Assembly: GCA_029260435.1 (NCBI GenBank)
Contig: JAJDDG010000004.1
Span: forward strand, 1 to 53,747
Length of the DNA: 53,747 nt
DNA from: Phycisphaerales bacterium
Lineage (GTDB): Bacteria; Planctomycetota; Phycisphaerae; Phycisphaerales; UBA1924
Direction: 5' to 3'
Shown here: positions 17,381 through 26,056 of the stretch, in pieces
Layout of the letters: every line of letters starts with the position of its first letter
Numbering within the stretch: position 1 is the first letter of the stretch
Made by a program: the position numbers and the translations under genes
The notes under the pieces: model-generated
Database searches by the model: none
What the model saw: the letters and a program-made list of their open reading frames with translations, nothing else
Told to the model about the DNA's origin: nothing

Positions 17381-18192
17381 CCCTGCAACTCCCGGATACG
17401 GGCAAGGTGTGTCTGGATATCGTCGGCGGAGATATCGCCCGCGCGGACGTACGGGGTGTTGTGGCGTGCTGCTATTGGAGACTCGGGGATCTCGATGGGC
17501 TCTTCGATGATGGTGTGATCGCGTTCGAAGCGCTTGAGCATCGCGGTGAACTTCGAGGAGATGGATTCGCCGTCGTCGTCACGGGTCTTGGTGAGGATCG
17601 ACGCGATGTCGTCGGGGTCGGTGAGCTGGGCGAGGGTTGAAAAGCCCTCGGGGGATTGGCTCAGCAAAAGGATGCGGCGATCGAGTCTGAGGAGGACGAG
17701 CGTGATGCCGCGCGCGACGGGGTAGCGGCCGAGGACCTCGAGGACGCCCGAGGGGGCGCGACCGCCCGCGCCGAACCTAGAGGAGAATGAGCCGGAAGAC
17801 TTTGCGGATCGTGTGAGTACGAATTTGAGGATGAAGACCAGAGCGAGCACCAGCCCGAGCGATGCGGCGGAGCGGGGGGAGATGAGAGATTTGGTCGGTG
17901 ACTCGTTTGTGATCGAGAGGGGATCGGCCTTGGCGGGTTTCCCGAGCGGGATGCGCTCGTGGGCGGGCGCTGCACCGGATGATTGCTCGACGGCGAGATC
18001 CGGCTCGATTGTTGTGGGATTTGCCTCGAGTGGCTGGCGCTCCGCCTGCTCGGGCACGGTTGCTGGCGGCAGCGCAGCGGGGCCGAATTGCGCGCCGGCG
18101 GAGAGTGGCGCGGCGGCGCAACAATAGAGCACGGCGGCGGGGAGGATCAGGGAACGGATTGATCGGCTCTCTCGAACCGTGGTGGTACACAT
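17377..18192 (-). CDS. fliO: FliO-like flagellar biosynthesis protein
   Basis: A 271-residue protein in the FliO position, coupled to fliP by an ATGA overlap. FliO helps FliP assemble and is poorly conserved. Here a signal-like hydrophobic segment (about 12-32) precedes a Pro/Ala-rich periplasmic stretch. A membrane helix follows at about 108-127 (SLGLVLALVFILKFVL), then a cytoplasmic domain with LGRYPVARGITLVLLRLDRRILLLSQS, the family's beta-rich core. A 70-residue charged tail continues beyond it. Assignment rests on layout, this core and position. Confidence 0.85.
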   Translation of the reverse strand: MCTTTVRESRSIRSLILPAAVLYCCAAAPLSAGAQFGPAALPPATVPEQAERQPLEANPTTIEPDLAVEQSSGAAPAHERIPLGKPAKADPLSITNESPTKSLISPRSAASLGLVLALVFILKFVLTRSAKSSGSFSSRFGAGGRAPSGVLEVLGRYPVARGITLVLLRLDRRILLLSQSPEGFSTLAQLTDPDDIASILTKTRDDDGESISSKFTAMLKRFERDHTIIEEPIEIPESPIAARHNTPYVRAGDISADDIQTHLARIRELQG

Positions 18193-18249
18193 ATTGCCAT
18201 CCTGGCATGCTTCGGGCGGACTCCGCCGCCCTCGTGGGAACTTCTGTGA

Positions 18250-18924
18250 TTACGAAACGTGCTCCCTCTTGATCGCGTCGTTGGAGACGATCTCGTTGAC
18301 TCGGATACAGAAGTTGTCGTTCAGTACAAGGACCTCGCCGCGGGCGATGGGACGATTGTTCACATAGATATCCACCGGGTCGCCGGCGAGTTTGTCGAGT
18401 TCGACGACGGCGCCGTCGGCGAGGCGCAGCACATCCTCGACAAGCATGCGTGTGCGACCGAGTTCGACTTTGACGTTCAGGTTGACATCGGAAAGCAGAT
18501 CGAGGCTTTCGTCTGCGACTGCGGCGGCGTTTGGATCGAGATCGGGCAGATCAAACTGCGACGCCCCACCCCCCCCAACCCCCCCACCACCACCGGCATC
18601 CGCCCCGGTGTTTGCCCCGGTGTTTGCCTCCGCGGCAGCGGTGCTTGCTTGTGCGCCGGCGCTATCTGGGTTGTCTGCAGCCTCGGGCTCGTCGGTGGTC
18701 GCGTGTTTGACGGCTTCCATCGCTGCTTTGAGGATGTCGTTGGCCTGCTCCGCGTTCTCGGCCTCTTCGGCGTCGGCGGCGAGGTCATCGACGGAGGCGC
18801 TGGCGGCTTCGAGCGCTTCTTCGGCGTTGGGCTCGGAAGATGGCGCGGCATCCTCGGCGGGCTGCGGCTCTTCGGTGGGCTCGGGCTGATCCGGGTTGGT
18901 CTGGTCTTGCTCTTCGTCCGCCAT
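18250..18924 (-). CDS. fliN: flagellar motor switch protein FliN with long acidic N-terminus
   Basis: A 224-residue C-ring subunit. The last 75 residues are a canonical SpoA/FliN domain ([41 protein letters not shown]). The first 145 residues are acidic and disordered, ending in a Gly tract encoded by G runs of seven, eight and four bases. I use the ATG at 18924 with GGAG upstream; the frame stays open 19 codons further but lacks coding character there. fliM, which normally lies just upstream, is absent: the 177-base gap to fliL contains no gene. Confidence 0.93.
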   Translation of the reverse strand: MADEEQDQTNPDQPEPTEEPQPAEDAAPSSEPNAEEALEAASASVDDLAADAEEAENAEQANDILKAAMEAVKHATTDEPEAADNPDSAGAQASTAAAEANTGANTGADAGGGGGVGGGGASQFDLPDLDPNAAAVADESLDLLSDVNLNVKVELGRTRMLVEDVLRLADGAVVELDKLAGDPVDIYVNNRPIARGEVLVLNDNFCIRVNEIVSNDAIKREHVS

Positions 18925-19101
18925 CGTGCCGCTCTCCGCCCCCCACCTCTCGCCCAGCCTGACGCACCATCCGCGGTGCACCGGGATTGGGGCGCGGTTG
19001 AGGTATCGGCGGGTTGGGTTGGCGTCCGATAGCTTTCTGCGCGTTTTTTGGCTCGACCGCGCAGTGATTGCGCGTCTTCGGGCGAGTCGTGCGCGTCGCG
19101 T

Positions 19102-19638
19102 CTAGTAGTCGGCGGGGAAGCCGATGCATTTTGGCACAAGCACACCGGTGATTCGCTCCTCGCCTTCGGCGTCCTGCCCGAACTTGTCGCGCATGAACTC
19201 GAGGAGTTGGCGGGTGAGGGTCGCGCGGCCGGGCTCGTTGAAGTATGCGTGGCGGGCACCGGCGACGACGGCGCCGACACCGGTGCGGATCTCGGCGGCC
19301 CGGCGTTCGAGCTCGGCGGTCACAGAATCGGCATGCTTCTGCTTGGCGGTGATGATGACCTCTGTATCCCAGTACCAGAGGCGGCCGGTATCATTGTTGG
19401 CGAATTTGTCCTGGAGGATCGGTACTTCGACGAGCTGTTCGCTCTCGGCGGAGGCGTCGTCAACGATCTCGGTTCCCTCGACGGGCGAGGGCTGGCCGAG
19501 GAACATCAGCGCTCCGATGATCGCACCTGCTTCAACGATGAGCATCGCGAGCACGATGACAACTGTCTTGATGGGCAGCCCCTTCTTCTCGGGGGTCTTC
19601 TCGGCGGGGGTTGCTTCCTGGTTGGCATCTTCGCTCAT
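19102..19638 (-). CDS. fliL: FliL-like flagellar basal body protein
   Basis: A 178-residue single-span protein of the stator ring. A charged cytoplasmic lead is followed by one helix (about 24-46, TVVIVLAMLIVEAGAIIGAL) and a periplasmic stomatin-like domain beginning at VEVPILQDKF. The family's C-terminal pattern (LTRQLLEFMRDKF ... RITGVLVPKCIGFP) is somewhat divergent. It lies between motB and fliN. Confidence 0.85.
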   Translation of the reverse strand: MSEDANQEATPAEKTPEKKGLPIKTVVIVLAMLIVEAGAIIGALMFLGQPSPVEGTEIVDDASAESEQLVEVPILQDKFANNDTGRLWYWDTEVIITAKQKHADSVTAELERRAAEIRTGVGAVVAGARHAYFNEPGRATLTRQLLEFMRDKFGQDAEGEERITGVLVPKCIGFPADY

Positions 19639-19661
19639 GGGTCTGGTCCTTTTGCGTGCGT

Positions 19662-20426
19662 TTATGGATCGCCGCGGGCGATTTCTGCATCGCCGTAGTC
19701 ATGGTTCGGGTTGAAGTCTGAGACGAGCGCTTCGGTCATGATGATCTCGACGCGTCGGTTGGCGCTCTGGGAGTCTGCGTCGTATCTCTGGAGTTCGATG
19801 GGTTCGGTATCACCGCGGGCGTCCACGATGAGGATGTCTTCTCGCATTCCGGCTTCTGCCACGAGGAAATCGGTGACGGCTTTGGCGCGGAAGTAGGAGA
19901 GGTCGCGGAGGTCTTTGTAGGGGGAGTTGTCGGGGAGTCTTTTGCGGGCGGCGTGCCCGCGGATAGCGATTTTGTTGTTGCGTCCGTGGAGGAGCTGGGC
20001 GATGCGGAGGAGTTCGGTTTTGGCTTCTTCTTTGAGATCTGCGGAGCCGGGCTCGAAGGTCATGTTGCCGCCGATTGTGAACTGCATGCCGTCGTGGACA
20101 CGGGAGACCTTGGTCTGCTTGCCCTTGACGCCCCGGTCCTGGGACTGCGAAACCTTGTTGTCTTTCAATGATTTGGAGGCGATGGTTTCGAGGATGGCGA
20201 TCATGGACTGGAGTGGCGGGTCGTCGGTGGGCATGACGCCGACACCGCCCGAGTACCCGAAGGCTTCCTGCACCGCGGTGATGACGCGCTGGTACTGGTT
20301 TTCTTTTTTGAGTTCTGAGAACGCGGCGAGAAGGATGAAAAAGCACAACAACAGAGTCATCATGTCCCCGAAGGTGACGACCCACTCGGGGATGCCTGGC
20401 GCTTCTGGCTTCTTGCGTTTGGGCAT
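19662..20426 (-). CDS. motB: flagellar stator protein MotB
   Basis: A 254-residue stator subunit. The N-terminal helix carries the proton-accepting Asp21 in TFGDMMTLLLCFF, and an OmpA-like peptidoglycan-binding domain occupies about residues 105-235 (MTFEPGSADL ... IRGHAARKRL ... RRVEIIM). It pairs with motA, 23 bases upstream. Confidence 0.95.
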   Translation of the reverse strand: MPKRKKPEAPGIPEWVVTFGDMMTLLLCFFILLAAFSELKKENQYQRVITAVQEAFGYSGGVGVMPTDDPPLQSMIAILETIASKSLKDNKVSQSQDRGVKGKQTKVSRVHDGMQFTIGGNMTFEPGSADLKEEAKTELLRIAQLLHGRNNKIAIRGHAARKRLPDNSPYKDLRDLSYFRAKAVTDFLVAEAGMREDILIVDARGDTEPIELQRYDADSQSANRRVEIIMTEALVSDFNPNHDYGDAEIARGDP

Positions 20427-20449
20427 TGTGGTTGGCCTTTAGAACAGCA

Positions 20450-21232
20450 TCAGGCGGCGGCGGCTTCCGCGGCTTCGGCGGCGGCACGTGCGGCGGGTGG
20501 GAGGAACGTACGGAGCTTCTGCTCGACGACGCGCGGGTTGTCGCCCGCTTGGATGGACATGACACCTTTAAGAATGATTGTTTTGGCGAGCACTTCCTCT
20601 TCGTTGCGTACCTTGAGTTTGTCGGCGAGGGGCAACGCGATAACGTTGGCGAGGATCGCGCCGTAGAGGGTGGTGAGCAACGCGGCTGCCATACCCGCAC
20701 CGATCGCGGAGGGGTCCGACATGTTCGCGAGCATTGCGACGAGTCCGATGAGGGTGCCGATCATGCCGAAGGCGGGCGCGAAGCGTCCGACGGCGTCGAG
20801 CATGCCCTTGCCTGATTCGTGGCGGGCCATCATGTTCTCGAGGTCTGCCTCCATGACCTGCTCGATGAGTTCGGGGTCGGTGCCATCGACAGCCATTTTG
20901 ACACCGAGGACGAGCAGTTCGTCTTCCATGTCTTCGGTTTTGCCTTCGAGGGCGAGGATGCCGTCGCGGCGGGCGATCTCGGCGAAAGAAACCATCTGTT
21001 CGATGAGGCCGGAGGTGTCTGCGGTGGATGAGAAGATGGTTTTCATGACCACCTTGGGGAGATTGAGCACGGTTGAGAGCGGGAAGGCCGCGAGGACTGC
21101 GGCGCAGGCACCGCCAATGACGATGATGACGGAGGGGACATCGATATATGCGCCGACAGACCCACCGAGCAGGATTGCCATCCCGATCAGCGCGAACCCC
21201 AGAAAGACACCGACTATTGTGCTGAGATCCAT
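20450..21232 (-). CDS. motA: flagellar stator protein MotA
   Basis: A 260-residue stator subunit with four membrane helices, about 1-22, 28-48, 147-167 and 178-202, and a large charged cytoplasmic loop between the second and third (LALEGKTEDMEDELLVLG) that contacts FliG. The start chosen is ATG 21232 (MDLSTIVG), about ten bases after GGAGGAG. The open frame upstream to 21283 encodes an Arg-rich stretch across palindromic sequence and is unlikely to be translated. Confidence 0.95.
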   Translation of the reverse strand: MDLSTIVGVFLGFALIGMAILLGGSVGAYIDVPSVIIVIGGACAAVLAAFPLSTVLNLPKVVMKTIFSSTADTSGLIEQMVSFAEIARRDGILALEGKTEDMEDELLVLGVKMAVDGTDPELIEQVMEADLENMMARHESGKGMLDAVGRFAPAFGMIGTLIGLVAMLANMSDPSAIGAGMAAALLTTLYGAILANVIALPLADKLKVRNEEEVLAKTIILKGVMSIQAGDNPRVVEQKLRTFLPPAARAAAEAAEAAAA

Positions 21233-21265
21233 AATGCGCGCACTCCTCCGTGGCACCCGCGTGGG

Positions 21266-21277
21266 GCGGGTACCCGC
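21266..21277. promoter_or_regulatory. 12-base perfect palindrome upstream of motA
   Basis: GCGGGTACCCGC lies 34 bases upstream of the motA start, with further ACCCGC half-sites next to it. It may be a transcript hairpin or an operator. Confidence 0.25.
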
Positions 21278-21324
21278 GTACATAGATGGCTATCGACGCG
21301 GGGAGGGGGCGGCTTGATGGCGGA

Positions 21325-21522
21325 TCAGGCGGGGGGTCGGAGTGCGCGGAGTATGCGGTGGTACTCGACAGCACGATCGACAACGTCTTTCATTGTTTCT
21401 CGGACCATGAGGCGCTCGCCTGTTGTGAGCCTGATGGTGGTGTCTGGGTTTTGCTCGACGGAATGGATGAGATCGGCGTTGAGCACGAAGGGTTTGCCGT
21501 TGAGTCTTGAGAGGTTGATCAC
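21325..21522 (-). CDS. flbD: FlbD family flagellar protein
   Basis: A 65-residue protein matching the short FlbD family found next to motA/flgE in many phyla: LSRLNGKPFVLNADLIHSVE followed by NPDTTIRLTTGERLMVRETM. Function is uncertain in the family and is unrelated to the Caulobacter regulator of the same name. The start is GTG. It lies 79 bases after flgE and 92 bases before motA. Confidence 0.85.
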   Translation of the reverse strand: MINLSRLNGKPFVLNADLIHSVEQNPDTTIRLTTGERLMVRETMKDVVDRAVEYHRILRALRPPA

Positions 21523-21601
21523 CGGCGGGTCTCCGGAGCGGGATAATGCCCGCGCTCTGTTTATCGGGTGGCCCGGGGCTTGGGATCAGCGGCGGACATG
21601 G

Positions 21602-23353
21602 TTATCGCCCGATGAGCAAGAGCTGCTGGATGAGTTGGTCGGTAGTTGAGATCACTCGGGCGGAGGCGTTGTACCCGGTGGTGGTGAGGATCATGTTGAT
21701 GAACTCGGCGGAGAGATCGGTGTTGGAGAGTTCGAGTGCGCCGCCGATGACTCTGCCGGTGCCGAAGTTGAGGGGTTTGGTGACGAGCGCGGCACCTGAG
21801 TTGGGGCCGACGGCGAAGAGCGAGTTGCCGCCGTCGACGAGTCCTTCGGGGTTGGTGAACTTGGCGACGGCGACCTGCCCGATGGTGCGGGTGAGCCCGT
21901 TGTCGAACCCACCGGTGATGAGCCCGTCGTTGCCGACGGAGAAGCTAGTGAGGACGCCGAGGGGTGAGCCGTCCTGGAATGTTGCGATGATGCCGGACTG
22001 CCCGCCGGCGTCTGAGAGGGAGGTGACTTCGTTGCCCTGGCTCTGGAAGAGGAGGTCGAAGAGGAGGGGATCGGCGGCACCGGTGCTTTTGAGGTCGAGT
22101 TCGACGGAAAGATCGGGCGTTGCGGGGTCGATGACGCCGTTGGTATCAAAGTGCATGAGCGGCACGGCGTCGGAGAAGGTAGCGGTGCGGTCGCCAGTTT
22201 CGAGGTGGAGGGCGAGGTCTGTGTCACTCTCGGAGTGGACGAATGAGCGCCAGTAGGTTCCCGTGGAGTCTTCGAATGCGAGGACCATGGTGAGATCGAC
22301 ATCGATCGCGGTGCCGAGCGAGTCGTAGACGGTGAATGTGTGGCGGACGGATTCGCCATCGGCGCTGCCGGTTTTATTGACGGTGAAGGGCGAGGTCTTT
22401 GATGCGCCGGTGTTGTCTACGATCGTGAGGTTCGGGGTGTCGAGATCGATGTCGTTGATCTCTCCCCAGTTGCCGGTGAATGTGACCACGCCGGTGGCGT
22501 TGTCCAGCACAAACGAGCCCGGTTCGGGTGCGCCGGTGGGATCGCCTGCGGAGTAGCCTCCTGCCGGAACGACGCCGAGAGCCTGCTGCATCCAGCTGAG
22601 CATGCTAGCGACGGTCGATGATGCGCCGACGGTGAATGTTGCATCGGGAAGAGACTTATCGCCTCGTTCTGCGCCGGAGAGTGTGATGACATCTCCGAGT
22701 GCGAATGGAGAACCGTCGAGGCCTGTCAATACGTCTGCGCCACCGACGTCTGCCGTGCCGCCGGTTGTGAATGCACCGAGTGTGAACGTGGCGCCATTCA
22801 CAGCGACGGGGCCGTCTGCCCGGAGGTTGCCGGAGAGGTTGACATTGCGTGTGGCTTCGGCGAGTGAGAGGACGCCGAGCGGGATACTGAGATCGGTGAG
22901 TTGACCCTCGATGATCTTGAATGTGTCGTCTACGGCGAAACCCTGTACACGTTCGCCGGTGACGGTGACGAGGTCGTTTGTCGCGTTGAACTGGAATTGC
23001 CCGGAGCGGGTGAAGAAGCGTTCGCCCGCGCGATCAACGATGAAGAATCCGCCGCCCTCGATGGCGAGGTCTGTCGCGACGCCGGTGGGTGAGATCGCCC
23101 CGCCTCGGAAGTCGCGTTGTGTGCCTGCGATGGAGGCACCGAGCCCAATCTGCCCGGGGTTGGTGCCGCCGGATGAGGTGCCGGGTGAGGTGCCGAGTGA
23201 GAAGTTGCGCGAGAATGTTGGCGCGAAGAGCATGCGGTTGGATTTGAACGCGGCGGTGTTCACGTTGGCGATGTTGTTACCAATGATCTCGAGGCGGCGC
23301 GAGTTGGACGCGAGCCCGGAAAGTCCGGTGAACAGAGCGGTTGTCGAGGCCAT
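21602..23353 (-). CDS. flgE: flagellar hook protein FlgE
   Basis: A 583-residue hook subunit. The N-terminal rod signature SGLASNSRRLEIIGNNIANVNTAAFK and the C-terminal pattern ELSNTDLSAEFINMILTTTGYNASARVI form the two-chain D0 domain, with hook domains between. Its length, longer than the roughly 400 residues of enteric FlgE, places extra beta domains in the middle (about 170-450). It follows flgD and the small flagellar operon protein, the usual order. Confidence 0.94.
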   Translation of the reverse strand: MASTTALFTGLSGLASNSRRLEIIGNNIANVNTAAFKSNRMLFAPTFSRNFSLGTSPGTSSGGTNPGQIGLGASIAGTQRDFRGGAISPTGVATDLAIEGGGFFIVDRAGERFFTRSGQFQFNATNDLVTVTGERVQGFAVDDTFKIIEGQLTDLSIPLGVLSLAEATRNVNLSGNLRADGPVAVNGATFTLGAFTTGGTADVGGADVLTGLDGSPFALGDVITLSGAERGDKSLPDATFTVGASSTVASMLSWMQQALGVVPAGGYSAGDPTGAPEPGSFVLDNATGVVTFTGNWGEINDIDLDTPNLTIVDNTGASKTSPFTVNKTGSADGESVRHTFTVYDSLGTAIDVDLTMVLAFEDSTGTYWRSFVHSESDTDLALHLETGDRTATFSDAVPLMHFDTNGVIDPATPDLSVELDLKSTGAADPLLFDLLFQSQGNEVTSLSDAGGQSGIIATFQDGSPLGVLTSFSVGNDGLITGGFDNGLTRTIGQVAVAKFTNPEGLVDGGNSLFAVGPNSGAALVTKPLNFGTGRVIGGALELSNTDLSAEFINMILTTTGYNASARVISTTDQLIQQLLLIGR

Positions 23354-23386
23354 GGCACTTCTCCTTGCGGCACTGATGGCGGGGCG

Positions 23387-23944
23387 CTATGCGGCCCCGG
23401 CCTGGTTCCTGTCGTTTGATTCGTTCTGATCCGGATCGATCGCGTTGGCGACACTCCCGAGCAACGCGGCGAGTGATGCGTTGCGCACGCCGAACATACC
23501 GGCGGCGGTGCGGGCGATCGAGTCGGTTTGTGTGAGCTGGCGTGATGGCGCGTCGGGGTCGGCTTCGAGGCGGGCGAGTGCATCGATATCCGTGAGCACG
23601 CGGTCTGCGTCGAAGGGCTCGATGCGCTCGATTGTGCGGGTGAGCACATCGATGTGCAGCACCTCGCCACCGTGCAGCACCGCGAGACGGGTGGAGCCGT
23701 TGACCTCTGCGTTGTCGATGATCATCCCGAGGCGGTCTTGCTCATCTTGAGAGAGCTGGGCGTCTACACCCGGCGCGGATTCGATCGGTCTGCCCGAGGG
23801 TTTATCGAGGCGGGTGGCACCCTGGAGCAGCTGCGCGAAGCTCTGCGCGTGGAGCGAGAGCGCTGGGCGCGTGGGGGCTTTGGCGTCCGGGCGGATACCG
23901 GCGCTGAGCGCTCGGAGCAGGGATGTTGCGTCGGTGTTGCTCAT
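23387..23944 (-). CDS. flagellar operon protein between flgD and flgE (TIGR02530-like)
   Basis: A 185-residue protein in the slot occupied in Bacillus and others by the short flagellar operon protein of family TIGR02530. The match is in residues about 28-105: LSLHAQSFAQLL, LSQDEQDRLGMIIDNAEVNG, LAVLHGGEVLHIDVLTRTI, which follow the family pattern of an S-HA element, a helix, and a beta hairpin ending in N/RT. The C-terminal 80 residues are additional. Role unknown in the family; the neighbours imply hook assembly. Confidence 0.65.
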   Translation of the reverse strand: MSNTDATSLLRALSAGIRPDAKAPTRPALSLHAQSFAQLLQGATRLDKPSGRPIESAPGVDAQLSQDEQDRLGMIIDNAEVNGSTRLAVLHGGEVLHIDVLTRTIERIEPFDADRVLTDIDALARLEADPDAPSRQLTQTDSIARTAAGMFGVRNASLAALLGSVANAIDPDQNESNDRNQAGAA

Positions 23945-23962
23945 GCTCGGGTGTGTGTTGGC

Positions 23963-24514
23963 TTAGCCAGCGTCTCCGGGGGGATCGTCCGTGGGCGGAT
24001 CATCGGCGGGTGGGTCATCGGCGGGCGGATCGTCTACGGGAGGGTCATCTGCGGGAGGATCGGACTCGTCTATTGGCGTGGGGCCGTCCTCGCCGTCGTT
24101 GAAGAGGGAGGGATCGATGATCTCGTCGACGTTGTTGAATGGGAGGCGGTCGCCCGAAGAGAGGTTGAGGGTGGTGCCCTCTCTGGAGACGGAGATTGAA
24201 TCGACGAAGCCGACGACGCGCGAGCCGGAGATGTTGAGCCCGGTGGCGAGCTTGCCGATGAGCGTGCTCGCGGCGGTGAGTTCGTTTTGCTTGACGAGGC
24301 TGTTGAGTGAATCTGCGAAGTCCTGGTCGGTCTCGATCTGACGGAGCGAGGAGATCTGCTGGAGGAGATCCTTGGTTTCGTTGGGCGAGAGCGGGTCCTG
24401 GTTCGTGAGTTCGGCGAAGATGATCTTTACGAAATCTTCGCTCTTGAGGGATGCGAACGCATCGGTGGATTGCGATGTTGCGGAGCCGGAAGTGGCTGAC
24501 GAGATAGCGGACAT
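23963..24514 (-). CDS. flgD: hook assembly scaffold FlgD, short form with pentapeptide repeat tail
   Basis: A 183-residue hook-cap protein. The conserved FlgD N-terminus is clear (EDFVKIIFAELTNQDPLSP, then LLQQISSLRQIE and LIGKLATGL). The Ig-like domain seen in longer FlgD proteins is missing; a short beta segment (VVGFVDSISVSREGTTLNL) is followed by six pentapeptides of the type DDPPA at residues 151-180. The repeats come from 15-base DNA units, so copy number may vary. It lies 21 bases from fliK. Confidence 0.88.
   Translation of the reverse strand: MSAISSATSGSATSQSTDAFASLKSEDFVKIIFAELTNQDPLSPNETKDLLQQISSLRQIETDQDFADSLNSLVKQNELTAASTLIGKLATGLNISGSRVVGFVDSISVSREGTTLNLSSGDRLPFNNVDEIIDPSLFNDGEDGPTPIDESDPPADDPPVDDPPADDPPADDPPTDDPPGDAG
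23975..24064 (-). repeat. six 15-base coding repeats in flgD
   Basis: Six consecutive units encoding (S/D)DPPx, differing mainly at the fifth codon and at synonymous positions. The array ends three codons before the flgD stop. Confidence 0.85.
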
Positions 24515-24535
24515 GGTTGTTCTCCGGAGCGCGGT

Positions 24536-26056
24536 TTACGCGACGGCGTCGAGCGAGAGTTCGAGTCGTTGGGCGAAAGAGGCTCCGCCTCTATCGCTCG
24601 ATGTTTGATCGATCCCGAGAGTCGGGTCGTCCGGGCGGTCCCCGCCCGAGGAAGCATCGTTGTTGTGGTCGGAACGCCCGCGGCTTTGGCCCTGCCCGGC
24701 GTCGTGGTTGGCGTCCTGCTGCGAGGAGTCGGCGTTTTGCTGCGCGTTGGGCGCAGGAGATGCGCTCTGGGATTGCGCGGACGAGGTCGAGACCTGCACC
24801 GAGAGGCGGTCCACCTTGAGTCCTTTGCTTTCGAGGGTTGTGCGCAGCATGGCAAGGTTCTCGTTAAGCAAGCGGTGTGCCTGCTCGTTTGCGGCGCTCA
24901 GCTGGACGTTCACGCGGCCTTCCTGCATGGTCATCTCGATGGAGACCTTGCCGAGTGTGGGCGGGGTGAGGTGCATGGAGAGCGAGCCGCCCGAGGTGCG
25001 GAGGACGGCGTTGAACCCGCGGACGAGCCCGGCGCGGAACTTGGCAACCTGGTCGCTCGAGAGTTGGGCGTTGTCCTGCGATTGGTTTGCGGCTTGCGCA
25101 CCCAGCTTTGGAGCGGCGGCGGGCTCTGCCTGTGGCGTGAGCACCGGCGGGGCGGCACGCGGATCTGCTGCGGGTTCTGCGCGGTAGGTTGGTTCGGGGG
25201 TATCGGAAGCGGGCACCGCTTTGAAAACGCTCTGTGAGGGAGATTCGGAGGAGGCGTTGCCTGAATTATTCTGAGATTGCTGCCCGCTCTGGTTCTGGGT
25301 GAACGCGCCGGAGTCGGTCTTGTGCGCGGGTGTTGCGGCTTGGGAGCGGGATTGCTCTGCGTTGGGTTGATCGGCGGGCTTTGTCTGCTCGGCGATGGGT
25401 GGTGCCGCGGGATTTGGCGTCTGTTGGGCGATGCGGCGGGCATCGGCGGGCTCGGCGGGCAGTGCATCTCCAGATTGAGGTGCGGTGGTTGTCCCGGTTT
25501 GCTCACCCGATGGAGCATGCGCGGCGTTGGCAGGTTGCGCTGTGAGTGGATGCTGGGCGTCGGGGCGGGTATTGGGGTGCGCACTCGCGAGAGGAGCTGG
25601 ATCTGCGCTTCTCTGCGCCGCGGTTTCCGACGGCGAAGCGCCAGCTTGCGGAGCGGCGCCCTGCGTCACTGGATTGGGCGCGGCGGCGTTCTGCGATGCG
25701 GGGTGAGCGACAACCGGCTCTGCGTTTGTATCGATACTCGCGGCGTCAGCGGGATGCTCTTCGTCTGCTGAGGAATCATCGGGTGTGACTGGAGCATCCG
25801 GATCATTGGTTCTGATCTCGGGCTCGGTGTCGTTCGGTTCATCGATCGCGCCGGAATCGCGCTCCGGGAGCGAATCTTGCGCTGGGGGCGCATTATCCGT
25901 GGGGTCGGGTTGGGGCGCGGGGATGGCTTTGCGGTTGAGGATGTCGGTGAAGGAAGTGTCGTCGTCCGGCTCGGAGAGTGGGCGACGGGGTGCCCGGGGG
26001 GTGTCGATCAGAAATGGATCGCCCGGTGTCGGGGGGTGTAGTTCAGGGCTGAGCAT
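24536..26056 (-). CDS. fliK: flagellar hook-length control protein FliK
   Basis: A 506-residue protein with the usual FliK layout. A long, low-complexity region rich in Ala, Pro, Gln and Ser (about 1-330) acts as the ruler, then the Flg_hook domain (about 345-430) shows LRTSGGSLSMHLTPPTLGKV and MTMQEGRVNVQLSAANEQ. A Gln/Ser/Asp-rich tail follows. I start at ATG 26056, which overlaps the end of the upstream MotE-like gene by 14 bases; an ATG at 26086 would overlap by more. Confidence 0.9.
   Translation of the reverse strand: MLSPELHPPTPGDPFLIDTPRAPRRPLSEPDDDTSFTDILNRKAIPAPQPDPTDNAPPAQDSLPERDSGAIDEPNDTEPEIRTNDPDAPVTPDDSSADEEHPADAASIDTNAEPVVAHPASQNAAAPNPVTQGAAPQAGASPSETAAQRSADPAPLASAHPNTRPDAQHPLTAQPANAAHAPSGEQTGTTTAPQSGDALPAEPADARRIAQQTPNPAAPPIAEQTKPADQPNAEQSRSQAATPAHKTDSGAFTQNQSGQQSQNNSGNASSESPSQSVFKAVPASDTPEPTYRAEPAADPRAAPPVLTPQAEPAAAPKLGAQAANQSQDNAQLSSDQVAKFRAGLVRGFNAVLRTSGGSLSMHLTPPTLGKVSIEMTMQEGRVNVQLSAANEQAHRLLNENLAMLRTTLESKGLKVDRLSVQVSTSSAQSQSASPAPNAQQNADSSQQDANHDAGQGQSRGRSDHNNDASSGGDRPDDPTLGIDQTSSDRGGASFAQRLELSLDAVA

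Noticed and set aside
18925-19101. Possible fliM remnant in the fliL-fliN gap
   Set aside because: Only 177 bases with no FliM motif in any frame; nothing supports a pseudogene.
23350-23372. TGGCAC ... TTGC on the plus strand at the start of flgE, like a sigma-54 promoter
   Set aside because: The spacing between GG and GC is 11 instead of 10, and it points away from flgE with no gene to serve.
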